A stretch of 64,000 nt of DNA, taken from the NCBI RefSeq assembly GCF_024498175.1, contig NZ_CP101823.1, forward strand, positions 186,001 to 250,000, read 5' to 3'. This stretch comes from Haloplanus salinarum (GTDB lineage: Archaea > Halobacteriota > Halobacteria > Halobacteriales > Haloferacaceae). Shown one piece after another: positions 25,596 through 34,793 of this stretch (positions are counted from its first letter, which is position 1; the number at the start of each line of letters is the position of its first letter). The position numbers and the translations under genes are program-made. Under the pieces are notes generated by a model. It made no database searches. It was not told the origin of the DNA and saw only the letters and a list, made by a program, of their open reading frames with translations.

Positions 25596-26744
25596 CTACG
25601 GGCGCTTGAGCGCGCCGTCCTCGTCGAAGAGGCTGTGGCTGTCCTTGGGTTCGCCGGGGTACTCCCGGGCGGCGTCGGGGTCGAACGTCACGCCCAGGCC
25701 CGGTTCGTCGGGCACCTCGATGCTTCCGTCCTCGACGGTGAAGTCGTGGTCGATGATTTCGTCGGCCCAGTCGACGTCGCGGCTCATGTGTTCGAGGACT
25801 TCGAGGTTCTCGATCCCCGCACACAGGTGCACCGAGGCGGCCGTACTGACTCCCGCGTTCGGGTTGTGAGGCGCGACCGTCATGTACCGGGATTTCGCCA
25901 TCGACGCCGCGTGTTGGACCTCCTGGAGGCTCCCGTAGTTCGTCACGTCGGGCTGGACGATGTCACAGGCCTGCTTGCGGACGACGTCCTCCATCGTCTC
26001 GTTGTTGTAGATGCGTTCGCCGGTGGCGACGGGCATGTCGACGTGTTGGGTGACGTCGGCCATCACCTCGCGGTCCTCGAGTTCGACCGGCTCCTCGAGG
26101 AACATGATGTCGTACTCGGAGAGCGCCTCGGCGACTTCGATGGCGCCCCGACGGGTGAACCGGCCGTGGCAGTCGAGGCCGATGCCGACGTCCCAGCCGA
26201 CGGCGTCGCGCACGGCCTCGAGGAGGTCGGCCACCTCGTCGAGCTGGTCGTCGGTGAGCGAGTACTCGTAGTGGGCGAAGGGATCGCACTTCAGGGCCGG
26301 ATACCCGGCGTCGATGGCCTTCTTCGCGTGGTGGGCGTAGTTCTCGGGCGTGCGCTCGCCGATGTGCCAGCCGTTCGCGTAGACGGGAATCTCGTCACGG
26401 ACCTTGCCCCCGAGGAGTTTCCAGACGGGTTCGCCGTAGTGTTTGCCGGCGATGTCCCACAGGGCGATGTCGACGGCCGCGGCTACGGCGTTGATGAGTT
26501 TTCCGCCGCGCCAGGCGAAGGGATAGCGGCGGAGTTTCCGGCTGATCCCCTTCCGGTTCAGCGGGTCCTCGCCGATCACGTAATGTTTGTGCGCCTCGGC
26601 GGTGGCCTCCAGCGCAGCGGTCAGCCCCTCCCCGCTCAGAGCCTCGCCGACGCCCGTAATCCCGGTGTCGGTGGTGACTTGGACGAAAAACCAGTTGCGC
26701 CAGTCCGCGTCGACGACGAACGTCTCCACGTCAGTGACTCGCAT
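25596..26744 (-). CDS. Enolase-superfamily sugar-acid dehydratase 1 (galactonate-dehydratase-like)
   Basis: 382 residues from the ATG at 26744. Mandelate-racemase-type enzyme that would abstract the proton alpha to a sugar acid carboxylate and eliminate water, giving a 2-keto-3-deoxy acid. The capping domain is at about 1-115. The barrel has Lys in ALKCDPF, metal ligands Asp in GLDCHGRF, Glu in LEEPVE and Glu in ATGERI, and the acid/base His in VAPHNP, all as in D-galactonate/gluconate-type dehydratases. Substrate not determinable by eye. Divergent from the aldolase-family gene at 26865, which fits a shared pathway. Confidence 0.88.
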   Translation of the reverse strand: MRVTDVETFVVDADWRNWFFVQVTTDTGITGVGEALSGEGLTAALEATAEAHKHYVIGEDPLNRKGISRKLRRYPFAWRGGKLINAVAAAVDIALWDIAGKHYGEPVWKLLGGKVRDEIPVYANGWHIGERTPENYAHHAKKAIDAGYPALKCDPFAHYEYSLTDDQLDEVADLLEAVRDAVGWDVGIGLDCHGRFTRRGAIEVAEALSEYDIMFLEEPVELEDREVMADVTQHVDMPVATGERIYNNETMEDVVRKQACDIVQPDVTNYGSLQEVQHAASMAKSRYMTVAPHNPNAGVSTAASVHLCAGIENLEVLEHMSRDVDWADEIIDHDFTVEDGSIEVPDEPGLGVTFDPDAAREYPGEPKDSHSLFDEDGALKRP

Positions 26745-26864
26745 ACCCGATGACGACCGAAGACGATGATACCTTTTTCGGTCGCCCGCCGGCGGTCGTC
26801 CGCGTTCCGACGGCGTGGGACAAAGTTTATCCCCGGTGCGGGGGTGGGTAGGCCCATTCACACC

Positions 26865-27761
26865 ATGACCGATATCCGAGGGATCGTCCCCCCACTCGTG
26901 ACGCCGTTCGCCGAGGACGGCAGTATCGCCGACGACCGACTCCGCGACCACGTCGACTTCCTGATCGAGGCCGGCGTCCACGGCCTCTTTCCCGGCGCCT
27001 CGATCGGCGAACTGTCGAACCTGAACACCGACGAACTCGAACGGGTGACGGCCACCGTCGTCGACCGGGCCGACGGGTCGGTTCCGGTCTACGCCGGCGT
27101 CGGCGCCAGCGGGACGCTCGAAGCCGTCGAACGCACGCGGCGGGCGGACGCCGCCGGGGCCGACGGCCTCGTCGCGATCACCCCCTTCTTCCTCGAAACG
27201 GACCAGGAGGGACTGTACGACCATTACGCCCGTATCGCCGACGCGACCGACCTCCCGATCCTCCTCTATCACCTCCCCGACATGACGGGACAGACCTTCG
27301 CGGTCGACACCGTGGCCGACCTGGCCACCGCCTTCGACAACGTGGTCGGCCTGAAGGACAGCAGCGGCGACCTCACGTGGGGCTCCCGCATCATCGGGAA
27401 CACGCCCGACGAGTTCGTCTACCTCCAAGGGCTCGGCTCGTTGCTCCTGCCCAGTCTGGTGCTCGGGGCCGACGGCGGCGTCACCGGCACCGCCAACGTC
27501 GCGCCGGAGCCCTTGCTCGACGTCTACGAGGCCTACCGTGCCGGCGACCTCGACCGCGCCCGGACGACGCAGGTCGAGACGGTCACGCCGCTCGCCGACG
27601 CGCTCATGGGCGGGACCTTCCCCGCCGCGTTCAAGCAGGGCGCACGGCTCGCCGGGCGGGATCTGGGCGTTCCGCGACCCCCCATCCAACGCCTCTCCGA
27701 GTCCGAACGGACGGAGCTGCACGAGGTCATGGACGAACTCGACCTCCTCGCGTCGGGGTAG
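26865..27761 (+). CDS. DHDPS-family aldolase (KDG/KDGal aldolase-like)
   Basis: 298 residues from the ATG at 26865. A class I aldolase of the dihydrodipicolinate synthase/N-acetylneuraminate lyase family. The Schiff-base Lys is in NVVGLKDSSGD, and the catalytic Tyr is in ILLYHLPDM. FPGASIGELSNL replaces the usual GTTGE loop. In archaea such enzymes often cleave 2-keto-3-deoxy acids to pyruvate and an aldehyde. Its place beside dehydratase genes supports that reading, though a DapA role is not excluded. A TATA-like GTTTATCC lies near 26825. Confidence 0.85.
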   Translation: MTDIRGIVPPLVTPFAEDGSIADDRLRDHVDFLIEAGVHGLFPGASIGELSNLNTDELERVTATVVDRADGSVPVYAGVGASGTLEAVERTRRADAAGADGLVAITPFFLETDQEGLYDHYARIADATDLPILLYHLPDMTGQTFAVDTVADLATAFDNVVGLKDSSGDLTWGSRIIGNTPDEFVYLQGLGSLLLPSLVLGADGGVTGTANVAPEPLLDVYEAYRAGDLDRARTTQVETVTPLADALMGGTFPAAFKQGARLAGRDLGVPRPPIQRLSESERTELHEVMDELDLLASG

Positions 27762-27812
27762 CCGCCCGCTCGCCCCCACGATTGATGTCCCTGGCGGCGA
27801 GAGGCCGAACCG

Positions 27813-28652
27813 ATGTCCGTACCGTCACTGACCCTGCCGAGCGGAGACGAACTGCCGGTCGTCGGCCTCGGGACATGGGACCTCGACGACGACGCCGTCC
27901 GCGGGTCCGTCCGCGCCGCCCTCGACGGCGAGTACACGCACGTCGACACGGCCGAGGGCTACCACAACGAGGCCGCCATCGGCGACGTGCTGGCCGACTA
28001 CGAGCGCGAGGACCTGTTTCTCACCTCGAAGGTCCTCCCCAAGAACCTCAACTACGGGAACGTCGTCCGGGCCTGCGAGCGAACCCTCGATCGGCTCGGC
28101 ACCGACTACCTCGACCTGTACCTGATCCACTGGCCGAACCCGGCCATTTCGCTGCGCGAGACGCTCGACGCCATGGAGACGCTCCACGACCGGGGGAAGA
28201 TCCGGAACGTCGGCGTGTCGAACTTCACCGGCTACCAACTCAGTAACGCGCTGCACGTTAGCGACGTCCCCATCGCCGTCAACCAGATCGAGTTCAACCC
28301 GCAGTTCCAGCGACACGACCTCGTCGAGTACTGCCAGTCCGAGGGCGTCGTCGTCGAGGCCGCCGCCCCGCTCGCTCGGACGGCCTGTCTCGACGACGAG
28401 ACCATCCTCGAACTCGCCGAGGCGTACGACCGGACGCCCGCACAGATCGTGCTCCGGTGGGCCGTCGAGAAGGATATCGTCGTCCTCCCCAAGTCGAGTT
28501 CGGCCGCTCACGTCGCGGAGAATATCGACCTCTTCGGGTGGGAACTGGACCCCGCGGACCACCGCCGGATCGACGAACTCGACCGAGGGGAGCCGGTCTA
28601 CGACACCCTCACGCGGGACTGGTCGCGGGACGTCTACGGCGTGCCGAAATAA
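27813..28652 (+). CDS. Aldo/keto reductase
   Basis: 279 residues, the normal AKR length. NAD(P)H-dependent reduction of aldehydes or the reverse oxidation. The catalytic tetrad is visible: Asp and Tyr in HVDTAEGYHNE, Lys in FLTSKVLP and His in YLIHWP. The cofactor-binding end is VVLPKSSSAAHVAENI. It follows the aldolase by 51 bp on the same strand and could reduce the aldehyde it releases, or act on the sugar itself. Confidence 0.9.
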   Translation: MSVPSLTLPSGDELPVVGLGTWDLDDDAVRGSVRAALDGEYTHVDTAEGYHNEAAIGDVLADYEREDLFLTSKVLPKNLNYGNVVRACERTLDRLGTDYLDLYLIHWPNPAISLRETLDAMETLHDRGKIRNVGVSNFTGYQLSNALHVSDVPIAVNQIEFNPQFQRHDLVEYCQSEGVVVEAAAPLARTACLDDETILELAEAYDRTPAQIVLRWAVEKDIVVLPKSSSAAHVAENIDLFGWELDPADHRRIDELDRGEPVYDTLTRDWSRDVYGVPK

Positions 28653-28668
28653 CGAGGGCGCCGACCGA

Positions 28669-29844
28669 CTATCGCTTCTCGACTGCCCGCTTCTCCCAGT
28701 CCTTCTCGAAGAGGTTGATCGTGTGGACCTTGTCCTCGGTGTAGGCGTGTTCCGCGATGACGTCGTGGTCGAGCTCGATCCCGAAGCCCGGGCCCTCGGG
28801 CACCTGGACGTAGCCGTCCTCGACCTCCAGCGGGTCGACGAGCAGGTTGTCGACCCAGTCCACGTCGTAGGTCTGGAACATCTCCTGGATCATGAAGTTC
28901 GGCGTCGAGGTACAGAAGTGAGAGTAGATGGCCCCCGCGACCGGCCCCTGGGGGTTGTGTGGCGCGATGCTGACGTGGTCGGCCTCCGCGAGGCCCGCGA
29001 TCTTCTTGCCCTCGGTGATCCCGCCGGTGTTCATCAGGTCCGGCTGGAAGACGTCGACGTCCGTCCGGGTGACGAGGTCGAAGAAGTCGTGTTTGGTCAT
29101 GTGGCGCTCGCCGGTCGCGACCGGGATCGGCGACTTGTCGGCCACCTCGGCGAGGCTGTTGATCGAGTCCGGCGGACACGGCTCCTCGAACCACGTCGGG
29201 TCGAACTCGTCGAGTTCGCGGGCGATGTCGACGGCCTGCCCGGCGGTGAACCGGCCGTGACACTCGATGAGCAGGTCCACGTCGGGGCCGACCGCCTCGC
29301 GCACCGCGCGGACGATGTCGACCGAGTGGTTGAGGTCCTTCTTCGACATGCGCTGCCACGCCGTGCCGAACGGGTCGAACTTCATCGCGTCGTAGCCGTC
29401 GTCGACGACGCGCTCGGCGGCCTCCGCGAAGCCTTCGGGCTCGCCGTCCGTGTCCGTGTACCAGCCGTTGGCGTAGGCCCGGAGTTCGTCGCCGTGGACC
29501 TTCCCGCCGAGCAGTTCGTAGACCGGCTTATCGAGGAGTTTCCCTTTGATGTCCCAGCAGGCCATGTCGACCGCGGAACAGACCGTCGTGTTCACGACGC
29601 CCTTCGAGAACCACTCGTCGCGGTACATCTCCAGCCAGATCTGCTCGGTGTCGAAGGGGTCCTTCCCGACGAAGTAGTTCGACATCTCGTCGATGGCCTT
29701 GGCGACCGTCCGTGGCTTGTCGTGGGTCGTCGCCTCGGCGATGCCGGTGACGCCGGCGTCCGTCTCCACCTCGACGAACACCCACGGTTTCCAGGGGTTC
29801 GCGACCAGATACGTCTCTACTCCGGAGATACTTACGTCTGACAT
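28669..29844 (-). CDS. Enolase-superfamily sugar-acid dehydratase 2
   Basis: 391 residues from the ATG at 29844; another ATG two codons earlier (29850) is equally possible. Same fold as the 25596-26744 gene. Key residues: Lys in AMKFDPFG, Glu in IECHGRF (where gene 1 has Asp), Glu in FEEPCPP, Glu in ATGERHM and His in IAPHNPQG. The Asp-to-Glu difference at the first metal ligand may mark a different substrate. Its stop converges on the AKR gene (16 bp). Not a recent duplicate of gene 1, since the sequences differ widely. Confidence 0.88.
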   Translation of the reverse strand: MSDVSISGVETYLVANPWKPWVFVEVETDAGVTGIAEATTHDKPRTVAKAIDEMSNYFVGKDPFDTEQIWLEMYRDEWFSKGVVNTTVCSAVDMACWDIKGKLLDKPVYELLGGKVHGDELRAYANGWYTDTDGEPEGFAEAAERVVDDGYDAMKFDPFGTAWQRMSKKDLNHSVDIVRAVREAVGPDVDLLIECHGRFTAGQAVDIARELDEFDPTWFEEPCPPDSINSLAEVADKSPIPVATGERHMTKHDFFDLVTRTDVDVFQPDLMNTGGITEGKKIAGLAEADHVSIAPHNPQGPVAGAIYSHFCTSTPNFMIQEMFQTYDVDWVDNLLVDPLEVEDGYVQVPEGPGFGIELDHDVIAEHAYTEDKVHTINLFEKDWEKRAVEKR

Positions 29845-29926
29845 GTGCATACGGCTCCCGAAGGAACGTGCTTAAGCGTACCGATGCGACCAATCCCGCC
29901 GCCGTCGGCCGTCGACACGAACGTAT

Positions 29927-30742
29927 ATGACGGTCGCCGCGCATCGGACGGTCGTGCCGGACGAACACCACAGCGCGGCCGTCGACTACGAACCCATATC
30001 GGTCGACGGAAAGACGGTCGTCGTCGTCGGCGGAACGAGCGGTATCGGCCGAGCGATCACCCTCGCCCTCGCCATCGAGGGAGCGAACGTCGTTCCGACG
30101 AGTCGAACCGAGGAGCGGGTCGCCGCCACCGCGGCGGCGGCTCGGGAACGCGGCGCGGCGGCGCTCGAACATACCTGTGACGTGACCGACCGCGACTCGC
30201 TCGACGCGCTCGCGGACGCGGCCGTCGAGCGGTTCGGTACCGTCGACGCCGTCGTCAACTCCCCCGGCGCCATCGCCCGCGCGTCCGTCGCCGACGTGAC
30301 CGACGACGAGTGGGCGCGCGTCCTCGACGTCCAGCTCACCGGCGTCCACCGGACCGTCCAGACGTTCCTCGACCGGGCCGACCTGGAGAGCGTCGTCAAC
30401 GTCGCGTCGCTGTCCTCGGCGCTCGGCATCGAGGACTTGGCCGCCTACTCGGCGGCCAAGGGTGGCATCGACGGCTACACGCACGCGGCCGCGAAGGACC
30501 TCGGCCCCGACGTGCGGGTCAACGCCGTCCGGCCGGGGTTCGTCGCCACCCCACAGACCGCCGACGCCTACGCCGAGGGGAGCCACCGGTACGAACGCAT
30601 CGTCGAGCGGGCGTCGATCGGTCGGATCGGCCGCCCCGCGGACATCGCCGGCGCCGTCGTCTACCTCCTCAGCCCCGCCGCGTCGTACGTCACCGGCGAG
30701 ACCATCACCGTCGACGGCGGGTTCACCCCGAGCGCCTTCTGA
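29927..30742 (+). CDS. Short-chain dehydrogenase/reductase 1
   Basis: 271 residues. Rossmann motif VVGGTSGIGRA (about 34-44), NSPGA where classical SDRs have NAG, catalytic Ser in VVNVASLSS, and Tyr/Lys in YSAAKGG. The C-terminus SYVTGETITVDGG is typical. The N-terminal ~25 residues are an extension before the fold. Substrate unknown; in this setting a sugar or sugar-alcohol dehydrogenase is likely. TATA-like ACGTATATG overlaps the start, so transcript start is uncertain. Confidence 0.87.
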   Translation: MTVAAHRTVVPDEHHSAAVDYEPISVDGKTVVVVGGTSGIGRAITLALAIEGANVVPTSRTEERVAATAAAARERGAAALEHTCDVTDRDSLDALADAAVERFGTVDAVVNSPGAIARASVADVTDDEWARVLDVQLTGVHRTVQTFLDRADLESVVNVASLSSALGIEDLAAYSAAKGGIDGYTHAAAKDLGPDVRVNAVRPGFVATPQTADAYAEGSHRYERIVERASIGRIGRPADIAGAVVYLLSPAASYVTGETITVDGGFTPSAF

Positions 30743-30811
30743 CCGGGGGCCGGGAGTCACCCGTCGCCGCCCGAGGTGCACACTTTTGTCGCTCGCTCGT
30801 GAGCGTGGGGT

Positions 30812-31555
30812 ATGGATCCCGACGAACTCGACGACAGCATCGCCTTCGTCACCGGCGCCAGTTCCGGCATCGGCCGCGCCGCGGCCCACCGACTCGCCGA
30901 GGCGGGGGCGCACGTCGCCCTCGCGGCGCGCCGCGAGGAGCGCCTCGAATCGATCGCCGACGCCATCCGCGCGGACCACGACCGGGAGGCGCTCGTCGTC
31001 CCGACGGACGTTCGCGACCCCGAGCAGGTCCGGTCGGCGGTGACCGAAACCGCCGACACGTTCGGCGGCATCGATGTCGTCGTCGTCAACGCGGGCCTCG
31101 GGGTCGACAAGGACGTCGAGTCGCTCTCGGACGAGGAGTACGGACTGATGACCGAGGTGAACGTCAACGGGACCTTCTACACCGCCCAGGCGGCGCTTCC
31201 ACACCTCCGCGCGTCCGACGGCAACCTGATCTTCCTCGGGAGCTTTTCGGGCCAACACCCCCGCCCCTACAACCCGGTGTACGCCGCGACGAAGTGGTGG
31301 GTCCGCGGGTTCGCCCTGAGCCTCGAGGGCGCCGTCGGCGACGACGGCGTGGCCGTCACCGTCGTCAATCCCACCGAGGTGCGAACCGAGTTCGGGTCGG
31401 AGACCGACGATCCGCTCGCGGAGCGCTACGACCCGGGCGAGGTGACCGAACCCGCGGACGTGGCCGACGCCATCGCCTTCGCGGCGGCCCAGCGCCCGCC
31501 GAACACCGTGAGCGAACTCGACCTCTACCGCCGCGACAAGTTCTCGCATTTCTGA
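30812..31555 (+). CDS. Short-chain dehydrogenase/reductase 2
   Basis: 247 residues. Cofactor motif VTGASSGIGRAAA, the NAG motif VVVVNAGLG, Ser in FLGSFSGQ and Tyr/Lys in YAATKWW. LAARREERL suggests NADP preference (two Arg after the second strand). The C-terminal PNTVSELDLYRRD resembles the YdfG/serine dehydrogenase-like SDR group. It follows SDR 1 by 69 bp and precedes dehydratase 3 by 74 bp on the same strand. Confidence 0.87.
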   Translation: MDPDELDDSIAFVTGASSGIGRAAAHRLAEAGAHVALAARREERLESIADAIRADHDREALVVPTDVRDPEQVRSAVTETADTFGGIDVVVVNAGLGVDKDVESLSDEEYGLMTEVNVNGTFYTAQAALPHLRASDGNLIFLGSFSGQHPRPYNPVYAATKWWVRGFALSLEGAVGDDGVAVTVVNPTEVRTEFGSETDDPLAERYDPGEVTEPADVADAIAFAAAQRPPNTVSELDLYRRDKFSHF

Positions 31556-31629
31556 GATCCGTCCCCGTATCGGGATGCCGCCCCCGAGTCGTCCCGCAAA
31601 TTTATGGCACTGACCCGGGATGACGAGGT

Positions 31630-32802
31630 ATGTCGCCGACGATCACGAAAATCGAGAGCACGGAGTTCTCCTATCCGCTGGAGGACGTCGGACAGAACCC
31701 GGACGGATTCAGCCTCGTCTACGACCCCGGCGAGACGACCCACCGGAAGCAGTTCGCGCTCCGGATCCACACGGATACGGGGATCACGGGGACGTACGTG
31801 GGGGGGAACTCGCCGGCGGCGGCCCAGATCAACACGTTCGCGGACTACCTGATCGGGAAGGATCCACTGAAGCGCGAGAAACACTGGTCGGAGATCAAGC
31901 GGGCGCTGCGGAAGTACGACCGGATGGGGATGGGTCCCGTCGACATCGCCCTCTGGGACTTCGCGGGCAAGTACTACGACGCGCCGATCCACGAACTCCT
32001 CGGCACCTACCGGACGCGCCTGCCCGCCTACGCCTCCACCTACGAGGCCGACGAGAACGGCGGCCTCGACTCCCCGGAGGCGTACGCCGACTTCGCCGAG
32101 GAGTGTCTGGACCTCGGCTACCCCGCCTTCAAGATGCACGTCTGGGGGTCCGACGAGTGGCGCGACATCGACCGGGAGATCGAGACGGTCCGGACGCTCG
32201 GCGAGCGCGTCGGCGACGAGATGGACCTGATGCTCGATCCGGCCTGTCAGTACGAGACCTTCGCCGACGCGCTGAAGGTGGGTCGTGCCTGTGACGAGGC
32301 GGGCTTCTTCTGGTACGAGGATCCGTACCGCGACGGCGGCATCTCCCAGCACGCTCACCGGAAGCTCCGGGAGAAACTCGATACGCCCATCCTCCAGACC
32401 GAACACGTCCGCGGGCTCGAACCCCACTCCGATTTCGTCCAGGCCGACGCGACCGACTTCGTCCGCGCCGATCCGGAGTACGACGCGGGCATCACCGGCG
32501 CCATGAAGATCGCACGCATGACCGAGGCGTTCGGTCTGGACGTGGAGTTCCACGCGCCCGGCCCGGCCCAGCGACACTGCATGGCCGCGACCCGTAACAC
32601 CAACTACTACGAACTCGCCCTGGTCCACCCCGAGGTGCCGAACCCGATCCCGCCCGTCTACGAGGGCGGCTACTCGGACTACCTCGAAACCGTCGACGAG
32701 GACGGCACCGTCTCGGTGCCCGACGGCCCCGGTCTGGGCGTCGAGTACGACTGGGACTACATCGAGGACAACAGCACGGGCTCCCTGCACGTCTACGACT
32801 GA
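31630..32802 (+). CDS. Enolase-superfamily dehydratase-like protein 3
   Basis: 390 residues, mandelate-racemase type but of a different subgroup from genes 1 and 2. Capping domain, then Lys in FKMHVWG, Asp in MLDPACQY, Glu in YEDPYRD and Glu/His in TEHVRGLE. A likely base is in VEFHAPGPAQRH. Closely related to the gene at 33554-34729: both open with ITKIESTEFSYPLEDVG and both end with YDWDYIEDNSTGSLHVY. Reaction unknown; dehydration or epimerisation of an acid sugar fits the superfamily and the neighbours. Confidence 0.86.
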   Translation: MSPTITKIESTEFSYPLEDVGQNPDGFSLVYDPGETTHRKQFALRIHTDTGITGTYVGGNSPAAAQINTFADYLIGKDPLKREKHWSEIKRALRKYDRMGMGPVDIALWDFAGKYYDAPIHELLGTYRTRLPAYASTYEADENGGLDSPEAYADFAEECLDLGYPAFKMHVWGSDEWRDIDREIETVRTLGERVGDEMDLMLDPACQYETFADALKVGRACDEAGFFWYEDPYRDGGISQHAHRKLREKLDTPILQTEHVRGLEPHSDFVQADATDFVRADPEYDAGITGAMKIARMTEAFGLDVEFHAPGPAQRHCMAATRNTNYYELALVHPEVPNPIPPVYEGGYSDYLETVDEDGTVSVPDGPGLGVEYDWDYIEDNSTGSLHVYD

Positions 32803-32821
32803 TATTCGTTGTAAGTCATTA

Positions 32822-32857
32822 CCGGTCGTTCGCCGGACTGTCCTGACGAACGACCGG
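32822..32857. terminator. 11-bp inverted repeat between convergent genes
   Basis: CCGGTCGTTCG (32822-32832) and CGAACGACCGG (32847-32857) form a perfect 11-bp stem with a 14-nt loop, between the stops of dehydratase 3 and uspA. It may separate the two convergent transcripts. No T-run follows. Confidence 0.4.
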
Positions 32858-32921
32858 GACACGGTTACAATAATCCGTACGAGTTCGGTCGCTCCCCCAC
32901 CGCGGGGATCGACGTCCCGTT

Positions 32922-33386
32922 TCAGTCCTTCGCCTTCGCCTTCACGTACGTGACGGGACACGGGGCGTTCAGCAACACGTCCTGGGCCGTACTGCCGAAG
33001 ACCGCCTTGCCGACCGCCGAGCGCGTCCGCCCCGAGACGACGACGCGGTCGCTCTCGGTCCGTTCGGCGATGCCGATGATCCCGTCGCTGATGTCGCCGA
33101 CGACGCCTTTCACCTCGTAGTCGACGCCGTGTTCGTCGAAGACCTGCTCGAAGTGTCGGACCGACTCGTGGCGCTCCAGCACCTCGTCGACCTCCGTCTC
33201 GGCGAGGTCGGACATCCCGAGGTCCTCGGCGATTTCCTGGAACTGGTCCGGCGTGAAGACGTGTGTGATCACGACCGTGGCGTCGGCCGGCTTCGCGACC
33301 TGTACGACCGTCTCCGATAACTCGTCGAGGCGATTCTTGTCGTTCGGACCGACGGTGAGGAGTACCGTCTCCAGTGGCTCGAACAT
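32922..33386 (-). CDS. Universal stress protein (UspA family)
   Basis: 154 residues, one Usp domain. The nucleotide-binding loop near the C-terminus is SGRTRSAVGKAVFGSTAQDVL, close to the G-x2-G-x9-G-S/T pattern, so ATP binding is probable. The end PCPVTYVKAK is typical. It lies on the reverse strand between two duplicated dehydratase genes; a link to sugar metabolism is only positional. Confidence 0.9.
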   Translation of the reverse strand: MFEPLETVLLTVGPNDKNRLDELSETVVQVAKPADATVVITHVFTPDQFQEIAEDLGMSDLAETEVDEVLERHESVRHFEQVFDEHGVDYEVKGVVGDISDGIIGIAERTESDRVVVSGRTRSAVGKAVFGSTAQDVLLNAPCPVTYVKAKAKD

Positions 33387-33553
33387 CGACCGTGGGTACG
33401 CGCATGGAGTTGAAAAACCCCACCGCTGTGCGGTCGCCGGTTCCGGTGACCGAGACGTCCCGGGATCCGTGCCGGCTCCGGTCGCCTGCAGTCCCTCGGT
33501 TGTCGTCGCCCTCGGAAGGTATACTTATTACGCGGTCGCCGGACTTCGGGGGT

Positions 33554-34729
33554 ATGGCGCTGACGATCACGAAAATCGAGAGCACGGAGTTCTCCTATCC
33601 GCTGGAGGACGTCGGGACCGACGAACACGGGTTCAACCTCGTCTACGACCCCGGCGAGACGACCCACCGGAAGCTGTTCGGCCTGCGGATCCACACGGAC
33701 GCGGGCGTCACGGGGGAGTACGTGGGGGGGAACTCGCCGGGAGCGGCCCAGATCAACACGTTCGCGGACTACCTGATCGGGAAGGACCCGCTCCAGCGCG
33801 AGAAACACTGGTCGGAGATCAAGCGCGCGCTCCGGAAGTACGACCGGATGGGAATGGGTCCCGTCGACATCGCCCTCTGGGATCTGGCGGGCAAACACTA
33901 CGACGCGCCGATCCACGAACTCCTCGGCACCTACCGGGAGCGGATTCCGGCCTACGCCTCGACGTATCACGGCGACGAGGTGGGGGGGCTCGACTCCCCG
34001 GAAGCCTTCGCCGACTTCGCCGAAGAGTGTCGCGACGCCGGCTTCGACGGGTTCAAGATCCACGGCTGGGGCGGCGGCGACGACACCCGCGACCTCCGGC
34101 GCGAGATCGAGGCGGTCCACGCCGTCGGCGACCGCGTCGGCGACGAGATGGACCTCATGCACGACCCGGCCTGTGAACTGGAGACGTTCGCCGACGCCCT
34201 AAAACTCGGCCGCGCGCTCGACGAGGAGGGCTTCTTCTGGTACGAGGACCCGTTCCGCGACGGCGGCATCTCCCAGCACGCTCACCGCAAACTCGGCGAG
34301 AAACTCGATACGCCCATCCTCCAGACCGAACACGTCCGTGGCCTGGAGATGAAATCCGACTTCGCGGCCGGCGACGCGACCGACTTCCTGCGGGCCGATC
34401 CGGAGTACGACGCGGGCATCACCGGCGCGATGAAGGTGGCCCGGATGGCCGAGGCGTTCGGCCTGGACGTGGAGTTCCACGCGCCGGGCCCGGCCCAGCG
34501 ACACTGCATCGCCGCCACCCGCAACACCAACTACTACGAGATGGCGCTCGTCCACCCCGAGTGTCAGAACACCCAACCCCCCGTCTACGAGGGCGGCTAC
34601 TCCGACATGATCGACGCCGTCGACGACGACGGGACCGTTCCCGTCCCCGACGGCCCCGGTCTGGGCGTCGAGTACGACTGGGACTACATCGAGGACAACA
34701 GCACGGGCTCCCTGCACGTCTACGAGTGA
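33554..34729 (+). CDS. Enolase-superfamily dehydratase-like protein 4
   Basis: 391 residues from the ATG at 33554. Paralogue of the 31630-32802 gene with long runs of identical DNA. Lys in FKIHGWGG, Asp in MHDPACEL, Glu in YEDPFRD, Glu/His in TEHVRGLE, and VEFHAPGPAQRH. Differences around the active site (HVWG against HGWG, LDPACQ against HDPACE) hint at altered substrate choice. A TATA-like TACTTATTACG lies about 25-30 bp upstream (33521-33531). Confidence 0.87.
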   Translation: MALTITKIESTEFSYPLEDVGTDEHGFNLVYDPGETTHRKLFGLRIHTDAGVTGEYVGGNSPGAAQINTFADYLIGKDPLQREKHWSEIKRALRKYDRMGMGPVDIALWDLAGKHYDAPIHELLGTYRERIPAYASTYHGDEVGGLDSPEAFADFAEECRDAGFDGFKIHGWGGGDDTRDLRREIEAVHAVGDRVGDEMDLMHDPACELETFADALKLGRALDEEGFFWYEDPFRDGGISQHAHRKLGEKLDTPILQTEHVRGLEMKSDFAAGDATDFLRADPEYDAGITGAMKVARMAEAFGLDVEFHAPGPAQRHCIAATRNTNYYEMALVHPECQNTQPPVYEGGYSDMIDAVDDDGTVPVPDGPGLGVEYDWDYIEDNSTGSLHVYE

Positions 34730-34793
34730 CGTCGCGGTCGACCGTCGACCGCCGACGATGTATTTATCTATCGTGGTCACCGACCGTTGGCAT

